Positions 1 through 6,701 of a stretch of 9,686 nucleotides of DNA are shown here, piece by piece. Position numbers and translations under genes: made by a program. The notes under the pieces were generated by a model, which saw nothing but the letters and a program-made list of their open reading frames with translations, searched no databases and was not told the DNA's origin. The number at the start of each line of letters is the position of its first letter. The first letter of the stretch is position 1. The stretch comes from Pseudomonadota bacterium. Its GTDB lineage: Bacteria > Pseudomonadota > Alphaproteobacteria > Rhizobiales > Xanthobacteraceae. The stretch spans positions 1 through 9,686 of the forward strand of contig JAEYVN010000047.1 in the NCBI GenBank assembly GCA_023431725.1, in the 5' to 3' direction.

Positions 1-887
1 TGGAGCACGGGCGTTTCGAGATCGTGTCGGTCGACGATGGATCGCACGACAATACGCTGCAGGAGAACCGCGCCGCGGCCGCCGTCAACCCGGCCGTGCG
101 TTATCTCTCCTTCACCCGTAATTTCGGACATCAGGAAGCCCTGCGCGCGGGGCTGCGCCACGCCCGCGGCCGCGCCGTGATCGTGATGGACGCAGACTTC
201 GAACATCCGCCAGAACTCATTCCGCAACTGATTGCCGCGTGGCATGACGGCGCCAAGGTCGTGGCGACGCGGCGCGAGGACGGCGACGCATCGCTGCCGC
301 CGCTGAAGAGCTTCACCTCGAAGCTCTATTACAAAGTTCTCGACGCCATCGGCGATGTGCGGATCGAACCGGGCAGCGCCGACTTCATGCTGCTCGACCG
401 CAATGTCGTGAACACGATCAACAATTTCTCCGATCAGGATGTCTTCCTGCGCGGCACGGTCCGCTGGTTCGGCTATCCGACGCAGACGATCACGTTTTCA
501 CGCGGCGCGCGCACCTATGGCGTCAGCAAATACACGCTGAGGCGCATGATCGATCTCGCCGTCATGGGCATCGCCGCGCATAGCGTGCGGCCGCTGCGGC
601 TGGCGATCTGGATGGCGCTGGTCTTCGCCGCCATCGGGCTGCTGCTGGTGATCTATTCGGTCGTCAGCTATCTGCTGGTGCGCGGCACCGTCACCGGCTG
701 GACTTCGATCATGGCGACCATCGCGCTGCTCGGCGCAGCGCAACTGCTGGTACTCGGCATCATCGGCGAATATGTCGGCCGCATCCTGCGCGAGACGCGC
801 GGGCGGCCGACCTATGTGATTTCCGAGACGGAGACCGACCTCGCCTCCGGCGAGCCGATCGCAAGGATCGTGCGCCCGGCGGAATAA
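1..887 (+). CDS. Family 2 glycosyltransferase, polyprenyl-phosphate sugar transferase type (5' end missing)
   Basis: The reading frame is open from base 3, so the gene starts upstream; 294 residues are visible. It opens in the nucleotide-binding part of a GT-A fold with VDDGS (about residues 10-14), followed by the divalent-metal motif DAD (63-65) in DADFEHPPE. Two hydrophobic segments, about residues 201-226 and 235-257, form the C-terminal membrane anchor, ending in the GEYVGRILRE signature. This is the layout of the DPM1/GtrB/ArnC-like family, which moves a sugar from a nucleotide donor to a polyprenyl phosphate on the cytoplasmic face of the inner membrane. Family knowledge gives the reaction; the particular sugar cannot be read here. 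The family usually has about 310-350 residues, so perhaps 20-50 are missing. It converges on the solute-binding protein gene with 33 bases between the stops, so any operon partners lie outside the window. Confidence 0.9.
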   Translation, partial: EHGRFEIVSVDDGSHDNTLQENRAAAAVNPAVRYLSFTRNFGHQEALRAGLRHARGRAVIVMDADFEHPPELIPQLIAAWHDGAKVVATRREDGDASLPPLKSFTSKLYYKVLDAIGDVRIEPGSADFMLLDRNVVNTINNFSDQDVFLRGTVRWFGYPTQTITFSRGARTYGVSKYTLRRMIDLAVMGIAAHSVRPLRLAIWMALVFAAIGLLLVIYSVVSYLLVRGTVTGWTSIMATIALLGAAQLLVLGIIGEYVGRILRETRGRPTYVISETETDLASGEPIARIVRPAE

Positions 888-920
888 CCGTCGGGCACTT
901 CGTTCATCGCACCCTGATGC

Positions 921-1883
921 TTATTGCATCTTGATGTTCGAAGCCTTGATCGCCTCGGCGTATTTGCCGTCCTCGGTTTCCATGAACTTGCTGAACGCGG
1001 CCGGCGACGAGCCGATCGGGTCGATGCCCTGATCGATCAGCTTCTGGCGCACGTCCGGCTTCTTCAGCGCGGCAACCACAGCGGCGTTCCACTTGTCGAT
1101 CACCGCCTGCGGCGTGCCGGCGGGCCCGACCAGACCGTACCAGGACTGCGACGTATAGCCCTGATAGCCGCCCTCGCTCACGGTCGGGACATTCGGCAGA
1201 TGCTCCGAACGCTTCTCGCTTGCGATGGCAATCGGGCGCGGCTTCGACGCCTTGATGTTTCCGTCCACGTGATCGGCCAACATCATGTCCACATGGCCGG
1301 CCATCACGTCGGTCAGCGCCGGCGCGTTGCCGCGATACGGCACATGCACGACCTTCACGCCGAGGCGGTTCAGCAGGATCTCGGTGCCGAGGTGGCCGGA
1401 CGAGCCGTTGCCGAACGATGCATAGGTCGCCTTGCCATCCTGCGACTTCAGCCAGGCCACCAGCTCGGCGAGATTTTTCGCCGGCACCTTCTCGCTGACC
1501 ACCAACACATGCGGCGAAGCGGCGACGAGGCTCACCGGCGCGAATTGTGTCGCGCGGTCATAGGGCTTGCTCGGCATCAGCAGCGGCGTGGACAGGAAGC
1601 TCGCGGTGTTGAACATCAGCGTATAGCCGTCGGCAGGCGACGCCAGCAGCGCCTGAGCGCCGAGCGTGGTGCCGGCACCGGGCCGGTTCTCGACCACGAT
1701 ATTGGCGCCCCAGTCATCGGCGATCGACTGCACGACGGTGCGTGCGACAATGTCGGTGCCGCCACCGGCTGCGAGCGGCACGATCACCTTGATCGGGCGG
1801 GCCGGATACGCCTCCTGCGCCCCGACGAACGAGGATGGCGCAAGCAGCGCGGCAACGATGAACGGAATGGTCAGCAACCGCAT
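921..1883 (-). CDS. Bug/TctC-family periplasmic solute-binding protein
   Basis: The 320-residue protein has a short positive N-terminus, a hydrophobic stretch (about 5-20) and a likely signal peptidase I site near VGA-QEA (about 20-25), so it should be periplasmic. Bug/TctC hallmarks appear in order: YPARPIKVIVPLAAGGGTD (26-44), VENRPGAG (64-71), ADGYTL (84-89), SFGNGSSGHLG (156-166) and VPYRGNAPALTDVMAGHVD (181-199). The family binds small carboxylates or related metabolites, often for tripartite tricarboxylate transporters, but no TctA/TctB membrane genes are in the window; such orphan Bug proteins are common. I chose the ATG at 1883, not the in-frame ATG at 1928, because it starts the signal peptide, has a good ribosome binding site and does not overlap the Rid gene. 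It is the third gene of the aminotransferase-Rid-Bug cluster, 37 bases after the Rid stop. The ligand is unknown. Confidence 0.92.
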   Translation of the reverse strand: MRLLTIPFIVAALLAPSSFVGAQEAYPARPIKVIVPLAAGGGTDIVARTVVQSIADDWGANIVVENRPGAGTTLGAQALLASPADGYTLMFNTASFLSTPLLMPSKPYDRATQFAPVSLVAASPHVLVVSEKVPAKNLAELVAWLKSQDGKATYASFGNGSSGHLGTEILLNRLGVKVVHVPYRGNAPALTDVMAGHVDMMLADHVDGNIKASKPRPIAIASEKRSEHLPNVPTVSEGGYQGYTSQSWYGLVGPAGTPQAVIDKWNAAVVAALKKPDVRQKLIDQGIDPIGSSPAAFSKFMETEDGKYAEAIKASNIKMQ

Positions 1884-1891
1884 GTTGAAAG

Positions 1892-1897
1892 TTCTCC
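1892..1897 (-). promoter_or_regulatory. Ribosome binding site that decides the Bug protein start
   Basis: Read on the minus strand, GGAGAA stands 8 bases before the ATG at 1883. It supports this start over the upstream in-frame ATG at 1928, which would overlap the end of the Rid gene and put 15 extra residues before the signal peptide. Confidence 0.7.
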
Positions 1898-1920
1898 AGA
1901 ACGGGATCGCGCAGGGCGTG

Positions 1921-2322
1921 TTATGCATTCGGCAGGTAAGCGACGGCTTCGATCTCGACGAGAATTTCCTCGCGCATCAGATTGGCCTGATAACAGGTGC
2001 TGATCGGTGGCTCTTCCGTGAAATATTCGGCGCGCACAGCATTCATGCGCTTGTATTCCGACGGGTTCTTCAACTGGATCACGACCTTGTAGATGTCGCG
2101 CATGGTGCCGCCGGCAGCCTCGACGCACATCTTGATGTTGTCCAGCGTCAGGCGCGTCTGCTCTTCGATCGTATCCGGCAGTTCGCGCTTGTAGTAGTCG
2201 CCGCTGATATGGCTGAGCGCAGTAGTGCCAGCGATATGCAGGTGCTTGTCGATCAGAACCGCGCGTGAAAACGGGCCAACGGCTTCCGCCATACCGGCCG
2301 GCTGAATAATCTTCTTGCTCAT
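1921..2322 (-). CDS. Rid family (YjgF/YER057c/UK114) protein, non-canonical subgroup
   Basis: The 133-residue length and fold signature fit the Rid family of small trimeric cytoplasmic proteins: PFSRAV (17-22), HIAGTT (29-34), QTRLTLDNIK (55-64), a VEAAGG segment (67-72) and the closing VEIEAVAYLP (122-131). Classical RidA hydrolyses 2-aminoacrylate and other enamines/imines, using an arginine in a PARS-type segment. Here that segment reads PPISTC (105-110), with isoleucine 107 where the arginine would be, so classical RidA deaminase activity is unlikely. By family knowledge, Rid subgroups lacking this arginine tend to sit in catabolic gene clusters. The start at 2322 is supported by AGGA four bases upstream. 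It lies 93 bases after the aminotransferase and 37 before the Bug gene, on the same strand. I infer a role on an imine, enamine or related intermediate of the aminotransferase pathway; the reaction is unknown. Confidence 0.9.
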   Translation of the reverse strand: MSKKIIQPAGMAEAVGPFSRAVLIDKHLHIAGTTALSHISGDYYKRELPDTIEEQTRLTLDNIKMCVEAAGGTMRDIYKVVIQLKNPSEYKRMNAVRAEYFTEEPPISTCYQANLMREEILVEIEAVAYLPNA

Positions 2323-2328
2323 GGCATC

Positions 2329-2389
2329 CTAGGGTTAGACTTTAGACGAATAACCCTTAGGGGTGCTCTGACCGAAAGGCCAGAGCACC
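2329..2389 (-). promoter_or_regulatory. Two consecutive intercistronic hairpins before the Rid gene
   Basis: In the leftward transcript, bases 2389-2381 pair with 2370-2362 (GGTGCTCTG with CAGAGCACC, nine perfect pairs). A G-U and two more G-C pairs extend this to a 12-pair stem with a four-base UUUC loop. A second arm pair follows at once: CTAAGGGTTA (2360-2351) and TAACCCTAG (2337-2329), with one bulged base. Its 3' arm takes in the first two bases of the AGGA ribosome binding site (2330-2327) of the Rid gene. No T-run follows the first hairpin, so it is not a classical terminator. It could act as an RNA stability or processing element, or control translation of the Rid gene. The pairing is seen directly; the role is inferred. 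Confidence 0.5.
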
Positions 2390-2415
2390 ATCCGCATCGC
2401 TGATCTGCGGCCGGT

Positions 2416-3762
2416 TTACGCCACGGCCTTGATGACGCGCGCCGTCTTCTCGATGATCTCGCCGATCTGCGCTTCGCTGATGATCAGCGGCGGCGACATG
2501 GCGAGCGAGTCGCCGACCGCGCGCAGCATGATGCCTTCCTCATGGAAGCCGCGATCCATCGCCTCGAAGCCGCGCTTGCCGACGCCGTCGACCTTCGACG
2601 TCAGATCGAGGCCCATGGTGAGGCCGACGCAGCGGATGTCGAGCACATGCGGCAGGCTCTTCAACGACATACAGGCATCATACCAGATCGGCTCGAGCTT
2701 CTTCGTGCGCTCGAACAATCCTTCGTCACGATACACATCGAGCGTTGCGATACCCGCCGCGACCGCAAGCGGATGCGCCGAATAGGTATAGCCGTGGAAG
2801 AACTCGACCGCATGTTCGGGGCCATTCATGAACGCGTCGTAGATGCCCTTGCGGACCAGCACGCCGCCCATCGGCACCGTGCCCGACGTCACGCCCTTCG
2901 CGAAGGTGATCATGTCCGGCACGACGCCATAGCGCTCGGCGGCAAAGGCATGACCGAGACGACCGAAGCCGGTGATGACCTCATCGAACACGAGCAGGAT
3001 CTTGTACCGGTCGCAAATGGCGCGCAGCCGCTTGAGATAGCCTTTCGGTGCCGGCAGCACCGCGGTCGACCCGGCCATCGGCTCGACGAACACGGCAGCG
3101 ATGGTGTTGTCACCATGCAGCGCGACGAGACGCTCGAGCTCGTCGGCGAGATGCTCGCCCCACTCCGGCTCGCCCTTCGAGAAGGCCTGATGCTCGCGAT
3201 TGTAGGTGTGCGGCAGATGATCGACGCCAGCGAGCATCGTGCCGAAGGCTTTGCGGTTGTTGGCGATGCCGCCGACCGACATGCCGCCGAAGCCGACGCC
3301 GTGATAGCCGCGTTCGCGGCCGATGAAGCGCGCACGCTGCGCCTGCCCGCTCACGTTCCAGTAAGCGAGCGCGATCTTCATCGCGGTATCGACCGCTTCC
3401 GATCCGGAATTGCAGAAGAAGACGTGGTCGAGATCGCCCGGCGCCAGCGCGGCGATGCGGCTGGCCAGCTCGAAGGATTTCGGATTGCCGTACTGGAACG
3501 GCGGGGCGAAATCCATTTCCGCGGCCTGGGCCTGGATCGCGGCGACGATCGGCTCGCGGCTGTGGCCGGCATTGGTGCACCACAGGCCGGCGGCGCCGTC
3601 GATGATCGCCCGGCCGTCCGGGGTATAATAGTGCATGTCCTTGGCGCGCGAGACCATGCGCGGCCGCGCCTTGAAGGCTCGGTTGGCCGTGAACGGCATC
3701 CAGAAGGCTTCGAGGTCGTTGGGAATCGCGGCTGGGGTCGAACGTAGGGCTGCTTGGGTCAT
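2416..3762 (-). CDS. Omega-amino acid:pyruvate aminotransferase (class III, PLP)
   Basis: This 448-residue protein has the class III aminotransferase layout. The start reads [17 protein letters not shown] (20-36), close to the N-terminus of Pseudomonas omega-amino acid:pyruvate aminotransferase as I recall it. It has the phosphate-binding NSGSEA (118-123), RGYHG (151-155) stacking on the cofactor, FDEV (259-262) whose Asp260 should pair with the pyridine nitrogen, and FAKG (287-290) with Lys289 as the Schiff-base lysine. HGYTYSAHP (323-331) and Arg414, at the place of the switching arginine that reads the substrate carboxylate, complete the set. By family, it moves an amino group from an omega-amino acid such as beta-alanine, or an amine, to pyruvate. 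The exact donor is inference. It is first in the leftward cluster and divergent from hisS across 124 bases. Ribosome binding at 3762 is weak (GAGAAG-like). All catalytic residues are present and the length is normal. Confidence 0.93.
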   Translation of the reverse strand: MTQAALRSTPAAIPNDLEAFWMPFTANRAFKARPRMVSRAKDMHYYTPDGRAIIDGAAGLWCTNAGHSREPIVAAIQAQAAEMDFAPPFQYGNPKSFELASRIAALAPGDLDHVFFCNSGSEAVDTAMKIALAYWNVSGQAQRARFIGRERGYHGVGFGGMSVGGIANNRKAFGTMLAGVDHLPHTYNREHQAFSKGEPEWGEHLADELERLVALHGDNTIAAVFVEPMAGSTAVLPAPKGYLKRLRAICDRYKILLVFDEVITGFGRLGHAFAAERYGVVPDMITFAKGVTSGTVPMGGVLVRKGIYDAFMNGPEHAVEFFHGYTYSAHPLAVAAGIATLDVYRDEGLFERTKKLEPIWYDACMSLKSLPHVLDIRCVGLTMGLDLTSKVDGVGKRGFEAMDRGFHEEGIMLRAVGDSLAMSPPLIISEAQIGEIIEKTARVIKAVA

Positions 3763-3886
3763 GGCGGTCTCGCTTCTCGTCCCGCCTTCGAGGGCGGCAG
3801 GATCGTACTATCCGCTTTGGCGGATAATGACAAAGTGGCAAGCGGCTGTTACCACCCCGCCAACTCTCCATGATGACCGACAGACA
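3763..3886. promoter_or_regulatory. Divergent promoter region with a 7-bp inverted repeat
   Basis: This 124-base gap must hold the promoters of both the leftward aminotransferase cluster and rightward hisS. It contains a perfect inverted repeat, TATCCGC-TTTG-GCGGATA (3809-3826), and a GC-rich 5-bp inverted repeat CCGCC/GGCGG (3782-3797). GATAAT at 3823-3828 overlaps the right arm and resembles a -10 box for hisS, but I see no convincing -35 box. The 7-bp repeat could be an operator for a regulator of the catabolic cluster; the regulator is not in the window. Inverted repeats are seen; function is inferred. Confidence 0.4.
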
Positions 3887-5395
3887 ATGACCGACAAACC
3901 GAGCAAACTGAAGGCGCGGCTGCCGCGCGGCCTTGTGGACCGGACCCCGTCCGAGATCGCCGGCACGCGGGCGATGCTGGAAAAGATCCGTGCGGTCTAC
4001 GAGCATTATGGCTTCGACCCGGTGGAGACGCCCGCGATCGAATATACCGATGCGCTCGGCAAGTTCCTGCCCGACCTCGACCGTCCGAACGAAGGCGTGT
4101 TCTCGTTCCAGGACGACGACGAGCAATGGATGTCGCTCCGTTACGACCTCACGGCGCCGCTCGCCCGCTATGTCGCCGAGAATTTCGACGCGCTGCCCAA
4201 GCCCTACCGCAGCTACCGCGAGGGCTATGTCTTCCGCAACGAGAAGCCGGGGCCGGGCCGCTTCCGCCAGTTCATGCAATTCGATGCCGATACCGTCGGC
4301 TCCGCCTCGATGGCCGCCGATGCCGAGATCTGCATGATGGCCGCCGACACGATGGAAGCGCTCGGCCTTCCGCGCGGCAGCTACATCGTCAAGGTGAACA
4401 ACCGCAAGGTGCTCGACGGCGTTCTTGAGTCCATCGGCCTCGGCGGCGACGAACATGCCGGCAAGCGCCTCACTGTGCTGCGCGCGATCGACAAGCTTGA
4501 TCGTCTCGGCCCCGATGGCGTGAAGCTCTTGCTCGGCGAAGGCCGCAAGGATGAAAGCGGCGACTTCACCAAGGGCGCCGGCTTGTCCCACGACGCCATC
4601 GACAAGGTGCTCGCGTTCACCGCCGCCAAGGGTGAGACGTCGCACGCCACCGTCGCCAATCTCGCCAATGTGGTCGCGACATCGCAGCAGGGCCTCGAAG
4701 GCATCGACGAGTTGCGGCAGATCGCCGGACTCGTGGCGATTGCAGGCTACGAGGATCGCGTGATTGTGGATTCGTCGGTCGTGCGCGGGCTCGAATATTA
4801 TACCGGCCCGGTCTACGAGGTTGAGTTGCTGCTGGAGACCAGGGACGAGAAGAATCGCCCCGTGCGATTCGGTTCGGTCGGCGGCGGCGGCCGCTATGAC
4901 GGACTCGTGTCGCGGTTTCGCGGAGAACCTGTACCTGCGACCGGATTCTCCATTGGCGTGTCGCGTCTCGCCGCTGCGCTCGCCCTCGTGAACAAGGCCG
5001 ATACACAGCCAAGTTTCGGTCCCGTTGTGGTCACGGTTTTCGATCAAGACCGAATCGCCGATTATCAGCAGATGGTTGCGGAGCTGCGTCAGGCAGGAAT
5101 CCGTGCCGAGCTGTATCTCGGGTCAGGGAAATTCGGACCGCAAATGAAGTATGCCGACAAGCGCAACGCCCCCTGTGTGGTGATTCAGGGCAGCGATGAG
5201 AAGAATGATGCGGCGGGCGAACAGGTGGTGGTGAAGGACCTTGTCCTCGGTGCCCAATTGTCCAAGCTGGAAAAGGGCCGCGACGAATATCTGCAGAAGC
5301 AGGCCGATGCGCAGCGCAAGGTGCGGCGCGACCAGATGGTCAAGACCGTCCAGGAGATCCTGGCACGGCACGGCGTCAAGACGCGGGTGGCGTAG
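3887..5395 (+). CDS. hisS: Histidyl-tRNA synthetase
   Basis: HisS joins histidine to tRNA-His in the cytoplasm. The 502-residue protein shows the class II synthetase core: motif 1 near VETPAIE (46-52), motif 2 at [20 protein letters not shown] (107-126) followed by [12 protein letters not shown] (127-138), the histidine-specific RGLEYYTG (300-307), and motif 3 with [10 protein letters not shown] (332-341) and [10 protein letters not shown] (353-362). A typical alpha/beta anticodon-binding domain follows at about 377-455, then a charged, probably helical tail (456-502). I chose the ATG at 3887 because the protein begins [16 protein letters not shown], the usual start region, even though the ribosome binding site is weak; the open frame upstream to 3635 is antisense to the aminotransferase. 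The [11 protein letters not shown] and FDAD forms of motif 2 differ from the E. coli type (RHE...RYRQFHQ) and fit the divergent alphaproteobacterial class. hisZ downstream is its paralogue. Confidence 0.97.
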   Translation: MTDKPSKLKARLPRGLVDRTPSEIAGTRAMLEKIRAVYEHYGFDPVETPAIEYTDALGKFLPDLDRPNEGVFSFQDDDEQWMSLRYDLTAPLARYVAENFDALPKPYRSYREGYVFRNEKPGPGRFRQFMQFDADTVGSASMAADAEICMMAADTMEALGLPRGSYIVKVNNRKVLDGVLESIGLGGDEHAGKRLTVLRAIDKLDRLGPDGVKLLLGEGRKDESGDFTKGAGLSHDAIDKVLAFTAAKGETSHATVANLANVVATSQQGLEGIDELRQIAGLVAIAGYEDRVIVDSSVVRGLEYYTGPVYEVELLLETRDEKNRPVRFGSVGGGGRYDGLVSRFRGEPVPATGFSIGVSRLAAALALVNKADTQPSFGPVVVTVFDQDRIADYQQMVAELRQAGIRAELYLGSGKFGPQMKYADKRNAPCVVIQGSDEKNDAAGEQVVVKDLVLGAQLSKLEKGRDEYLQKQADAQRKVRRDQMVKTVQEILARHGVKTRVA

Positions 5396-5484
5396 GACGT
5401 AAAATCGTCCTCTGTTGTCGCGAGAGGTCCCCGCCTGTGCGGGAACGATAGTGGAAGGGTGTCTCGAACGCCCTTGCCTGGCGC
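5396..5484. other. Convergent spacer with two hairpins between hisS and the NTF2-like gene
   Basis: The 89 bases between two converging stop codons hold the palindromic repeat at 5427-5446 and a second stem, 5455-5461 with 5469-5475 (seven pairs with one G-U on the plus-strand RNA, seven-base loop). Neither has a T-run, so they are at best weak bidirectional terminators. No gene is visible here. Confidence 0.4.
5427..5446. repeat. Dispersed palindromic repeat of the 'VPAQAG' type
   Basis: GTCCCCGCCTGTGCGGGAAC forms a stem CCCGC/GCGGG around CTGT, extended by GT/AC across one mismatch (a G-U pair in the minus-strand RNA). In the minus direction the neighbourhood would read IVPAQAGTS, the familiar false peptide produced by short palindromic repeats scattered between genes in many proteobacteria. 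Its place between two convergent genes is typical. Only one copy is in the window, so membership in a dispersed family is from knowledge, not shown here. Confidence 0.5.
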
Positions 5485-6003
5485 TCACACCGTCGACAGA
5501 TCGTCGTCGGGGATAAGTGGTACGTTTTCCAGCCCCTGATTGACATCGATGCGATGGCCGACGATCTGTTCGGCCAGATCGAAGGTATCGCCAATGCCGC
5601 GCAGCGAAATCAGCCGGCCTTGCTCGAAGCGCAGGAAGTGCATGAAGCCGTAGCGGATCCAGCGCCCGGTATCGCGTTGCCGGGCGCGAACGTGTCCGTA
5701 GACCACCGCGCGGTCACCCTGCACCAGCACCTTCTCGACTTCGAATTCCACGTTCTGGAAATAGCAGGGCAGGATGCGGGTCAGGACTTCGATCACCTCG
5801 TCCTTGCCCTCACGAGGACCATAGAAATCGAATTGATCCGCAGGACCGGCAAGCAGCCAATCAATGCGATCATGCAGAATGGCCGACAGCAATTGCGGAT
5901 CGCGGGCGCTGCACGCCGCGTAGACCGTCGTCACGCAATCACGGACGTCGGGCGCTGCGACGGGCGCGGCCATGGGCGGCTTATGAGACGCTGCAACGGT
6001 CAT
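5485..6003 (-). CDS. NTF2/SnoaL-like protein, second of a tandem pair
   Basis: This 172-residue protein has an NTF2-like (ketosteroid isomerase/SnoaL-type) pattern: an N-terminal helix (about 20-45), IDWLLAGP (47-54), FYGPREGKDEVIEVL (60-74), then alternating strands ending HFLRFEQGRLISL (122-134) and a conserved tail GDTFDLAEQIVGHRIDV (138-154). The fold makes a cone-shaped pocket used by isomerases, cyclases, hydratases and many ligand-binding proteins, so the fold alone does not give a reaction. The gene start (ATG at 6003) overlaps the stop of the preceding gene in ATGA, implying translational coupling. The first 20 residues are alanine/proline-rich and absent from the partner, so initiation at the internal ATG (residue 11) is possible. 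The two are clear paralogues, similar in the strand region and tail. No substrate can be assigned. It probably acts in the cytoplasm, as no signal peptide is evident. Confidence 0.82.
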   Translation of the reverse strand: MTVAASHKPPMAAPVAAPDVRDCVTTVYAACSARDPQLLSAILHDRIDWLLAGPADQFDFYGPREGKDEVIEVLTRILPCYFQNVEFEVEKVLVQGDRAVVYGHVRARQRDTGRWIRYGFMHFLRFEQGRLISLRGIGDTFDLAEQIVGHRIDVNQGLENVPLIPDDDLSTV

Positions 6004-6467
6004 ATTGCCACGATATCCTCGGACGGGCTGGCAACCGGCTCACGATACACGTCGATGCGGTGCCCCATGATCTGCTCGACGGCGTCAAAGGTGTCGCCGA
6101 GGCAGTTCAGGTTGACGAGCTTGCCGTCGCGGAATTCCAGAAAGTGAGCGACGTAGAACACGACGGTCCGGCCCGTTTGCGTATGCACCGATACGCTCTT
6201 GAAGAACACCGCGGCCTGGTTGCCCTCGATCACAATATCCTCGAGCTCGACCCGGCGGCGCCGGAAAATGGTCGGCCGGACACGATAGATGAAGTCCAGA
6301 ACCGCGGCCTTGCCGCGCCAGTGTCCACAGAAGGGGATGATGTCGACCGGACCGCTGACCTTCCATTCGATATCGTCAGCCAAAAAGGCTGCGATCCCGG
6401 CAGGGGAGGATCCGGCATAGGCTTCGTAGAAGCGCTGCACGAAGCTTGGGGAGATAGGCTCTTCCAT
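6000..6467 (-). CDS. NTF2/SnoaL-like protein, first of a tandem pair
   Basis: The 155-residue protein matches its downstream neighbour along its length: DDIEWKVSGP (31-40), FCGHWRGKAAVLDFI (46-60), HFLEFRDGKLVNL (108-120) and GDTFDAVEQIMGHRIDV (124-140). This is an NTF2-like fold of the SnoaL/ketosteroid isomerase group; many members are small enzymes or ligand-binding subunits and the reaction varies. I chose ATG at 6467, with a weak GAGAG about nine bases upstream; a TTG five codons earlier (6482) is less likely. It opens a two-gene leftward unit, overlapping the next gene by four bases, and lies between hisS and hisZ, which both run the other way. I see no promoter I would defend. The two proteins may act together, perhaps as a heterodimer since the fold commonly dimerises; that is inference. 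Confidence 0.82.
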   Translation of the reverse strand: MEEPISPSFVQRFYEAYAGSSPAGIAAFLADDIEWKVSGPVDIIPFCGHWRGKAAVLDFIYRVRPTIFRRRRVELEDIVIEGNQAAVFFKSVSVHTQTGRTVVFYVAHFLEFRDGKLVNLNCLGDTFDAVEQIMGHRIDVYREPVASPSEDIVAI

Positions 6468-6701
6468 AGTCGCTGCTCTCAACGGGAGCCGAGACTAGAA
6501 ACCAATTCCTTATTTTTCGTGATGACCCGGAATCCGGGACAGCAGATCGGATTTTCCATGCGTTAACAATGGCGGGGGCGTAACCGTGCAGGCGGCGCGC
6601 CCACCGCAGCAATGCGGACCCCAAGAAATGTCGCAGCAGGTCAGGAAATCCTGCGCCCTGTCGTCGAATCCTTAAATTCCCTGTGCTAAAGCCGCCCCGC
6701 C
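6468..6701. other. Divergent spacer between the NTF2-like pair and hisZ
   Basis: These 234 bases, the longest gap in the window, must carry promoters for both directions. Short perfect hairpins are visible: CCCGG-AAT-CCGGG (6526-6538), CCGCA-GCAA-TGCGG (6604-6617, with a GNRA-type loop) and CAGGA-AA-TCCTG (6642-6653). An AT-rich patch (6504-6519) may belong to the leftward promoter, and CTTAAATT near 6671-6678 might be part of a hisZ promoter, but I find no good -35/-10 pair. I found no leader peptide with a run of histidine codons, so classical his attenuation is not supported. Confidence 0.35.

Noticed and set aside
924..2003. A 359-codon plus-strand open frame opposite the Bug and Rid genes
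   Set aside because: The composition is rich in Arg/His/Leu with no family signature, and it mirrors two well-supported genes on the other strand.
2542..3747. A 401-codon plus-strand open frame opposite the aminotransferase
   Set aside because: It is antisense to a complete class III aminotransferase and has no recognisable domain.
3110..5047. A 645-codon open frame on the minus strand across hisS and the aminotransferase start
   Set aside because: It is antisense to hisS, whose catalytic motifs are intact, and its later part is an out-of-frame reading of the aminotransferase gene. Long antisense frames are common in GC-rich genomes with strong third-position bias.
5427..5446. Possible CRISPR repeat, because the GC-rich palindrome resembles some type I repeats
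   Set aside because: There is only one copy, no regularly spaced second unit, and no cas gene in the window.
5123..5488. A minus-strand open frame containing IVPAQAGTS
   Set aside because: This is the known false peptide of a palindromic repeat; the rest is antisense to the 3' end of hisS.
6468..6482. TTG start for the first NTF2-like gene, adding five residues
   Set aside because: The ATG at 6467 is a better codon and has a GAGAG sequence at suitable distance; the TTG has no better ribosome binding site.
6468..6701. A histidine leader peptide and attenuator upstream of hisZ
   Set aside because: No short frame with consecutive CAC/CAT codons and no terminator with a T-run is visible.
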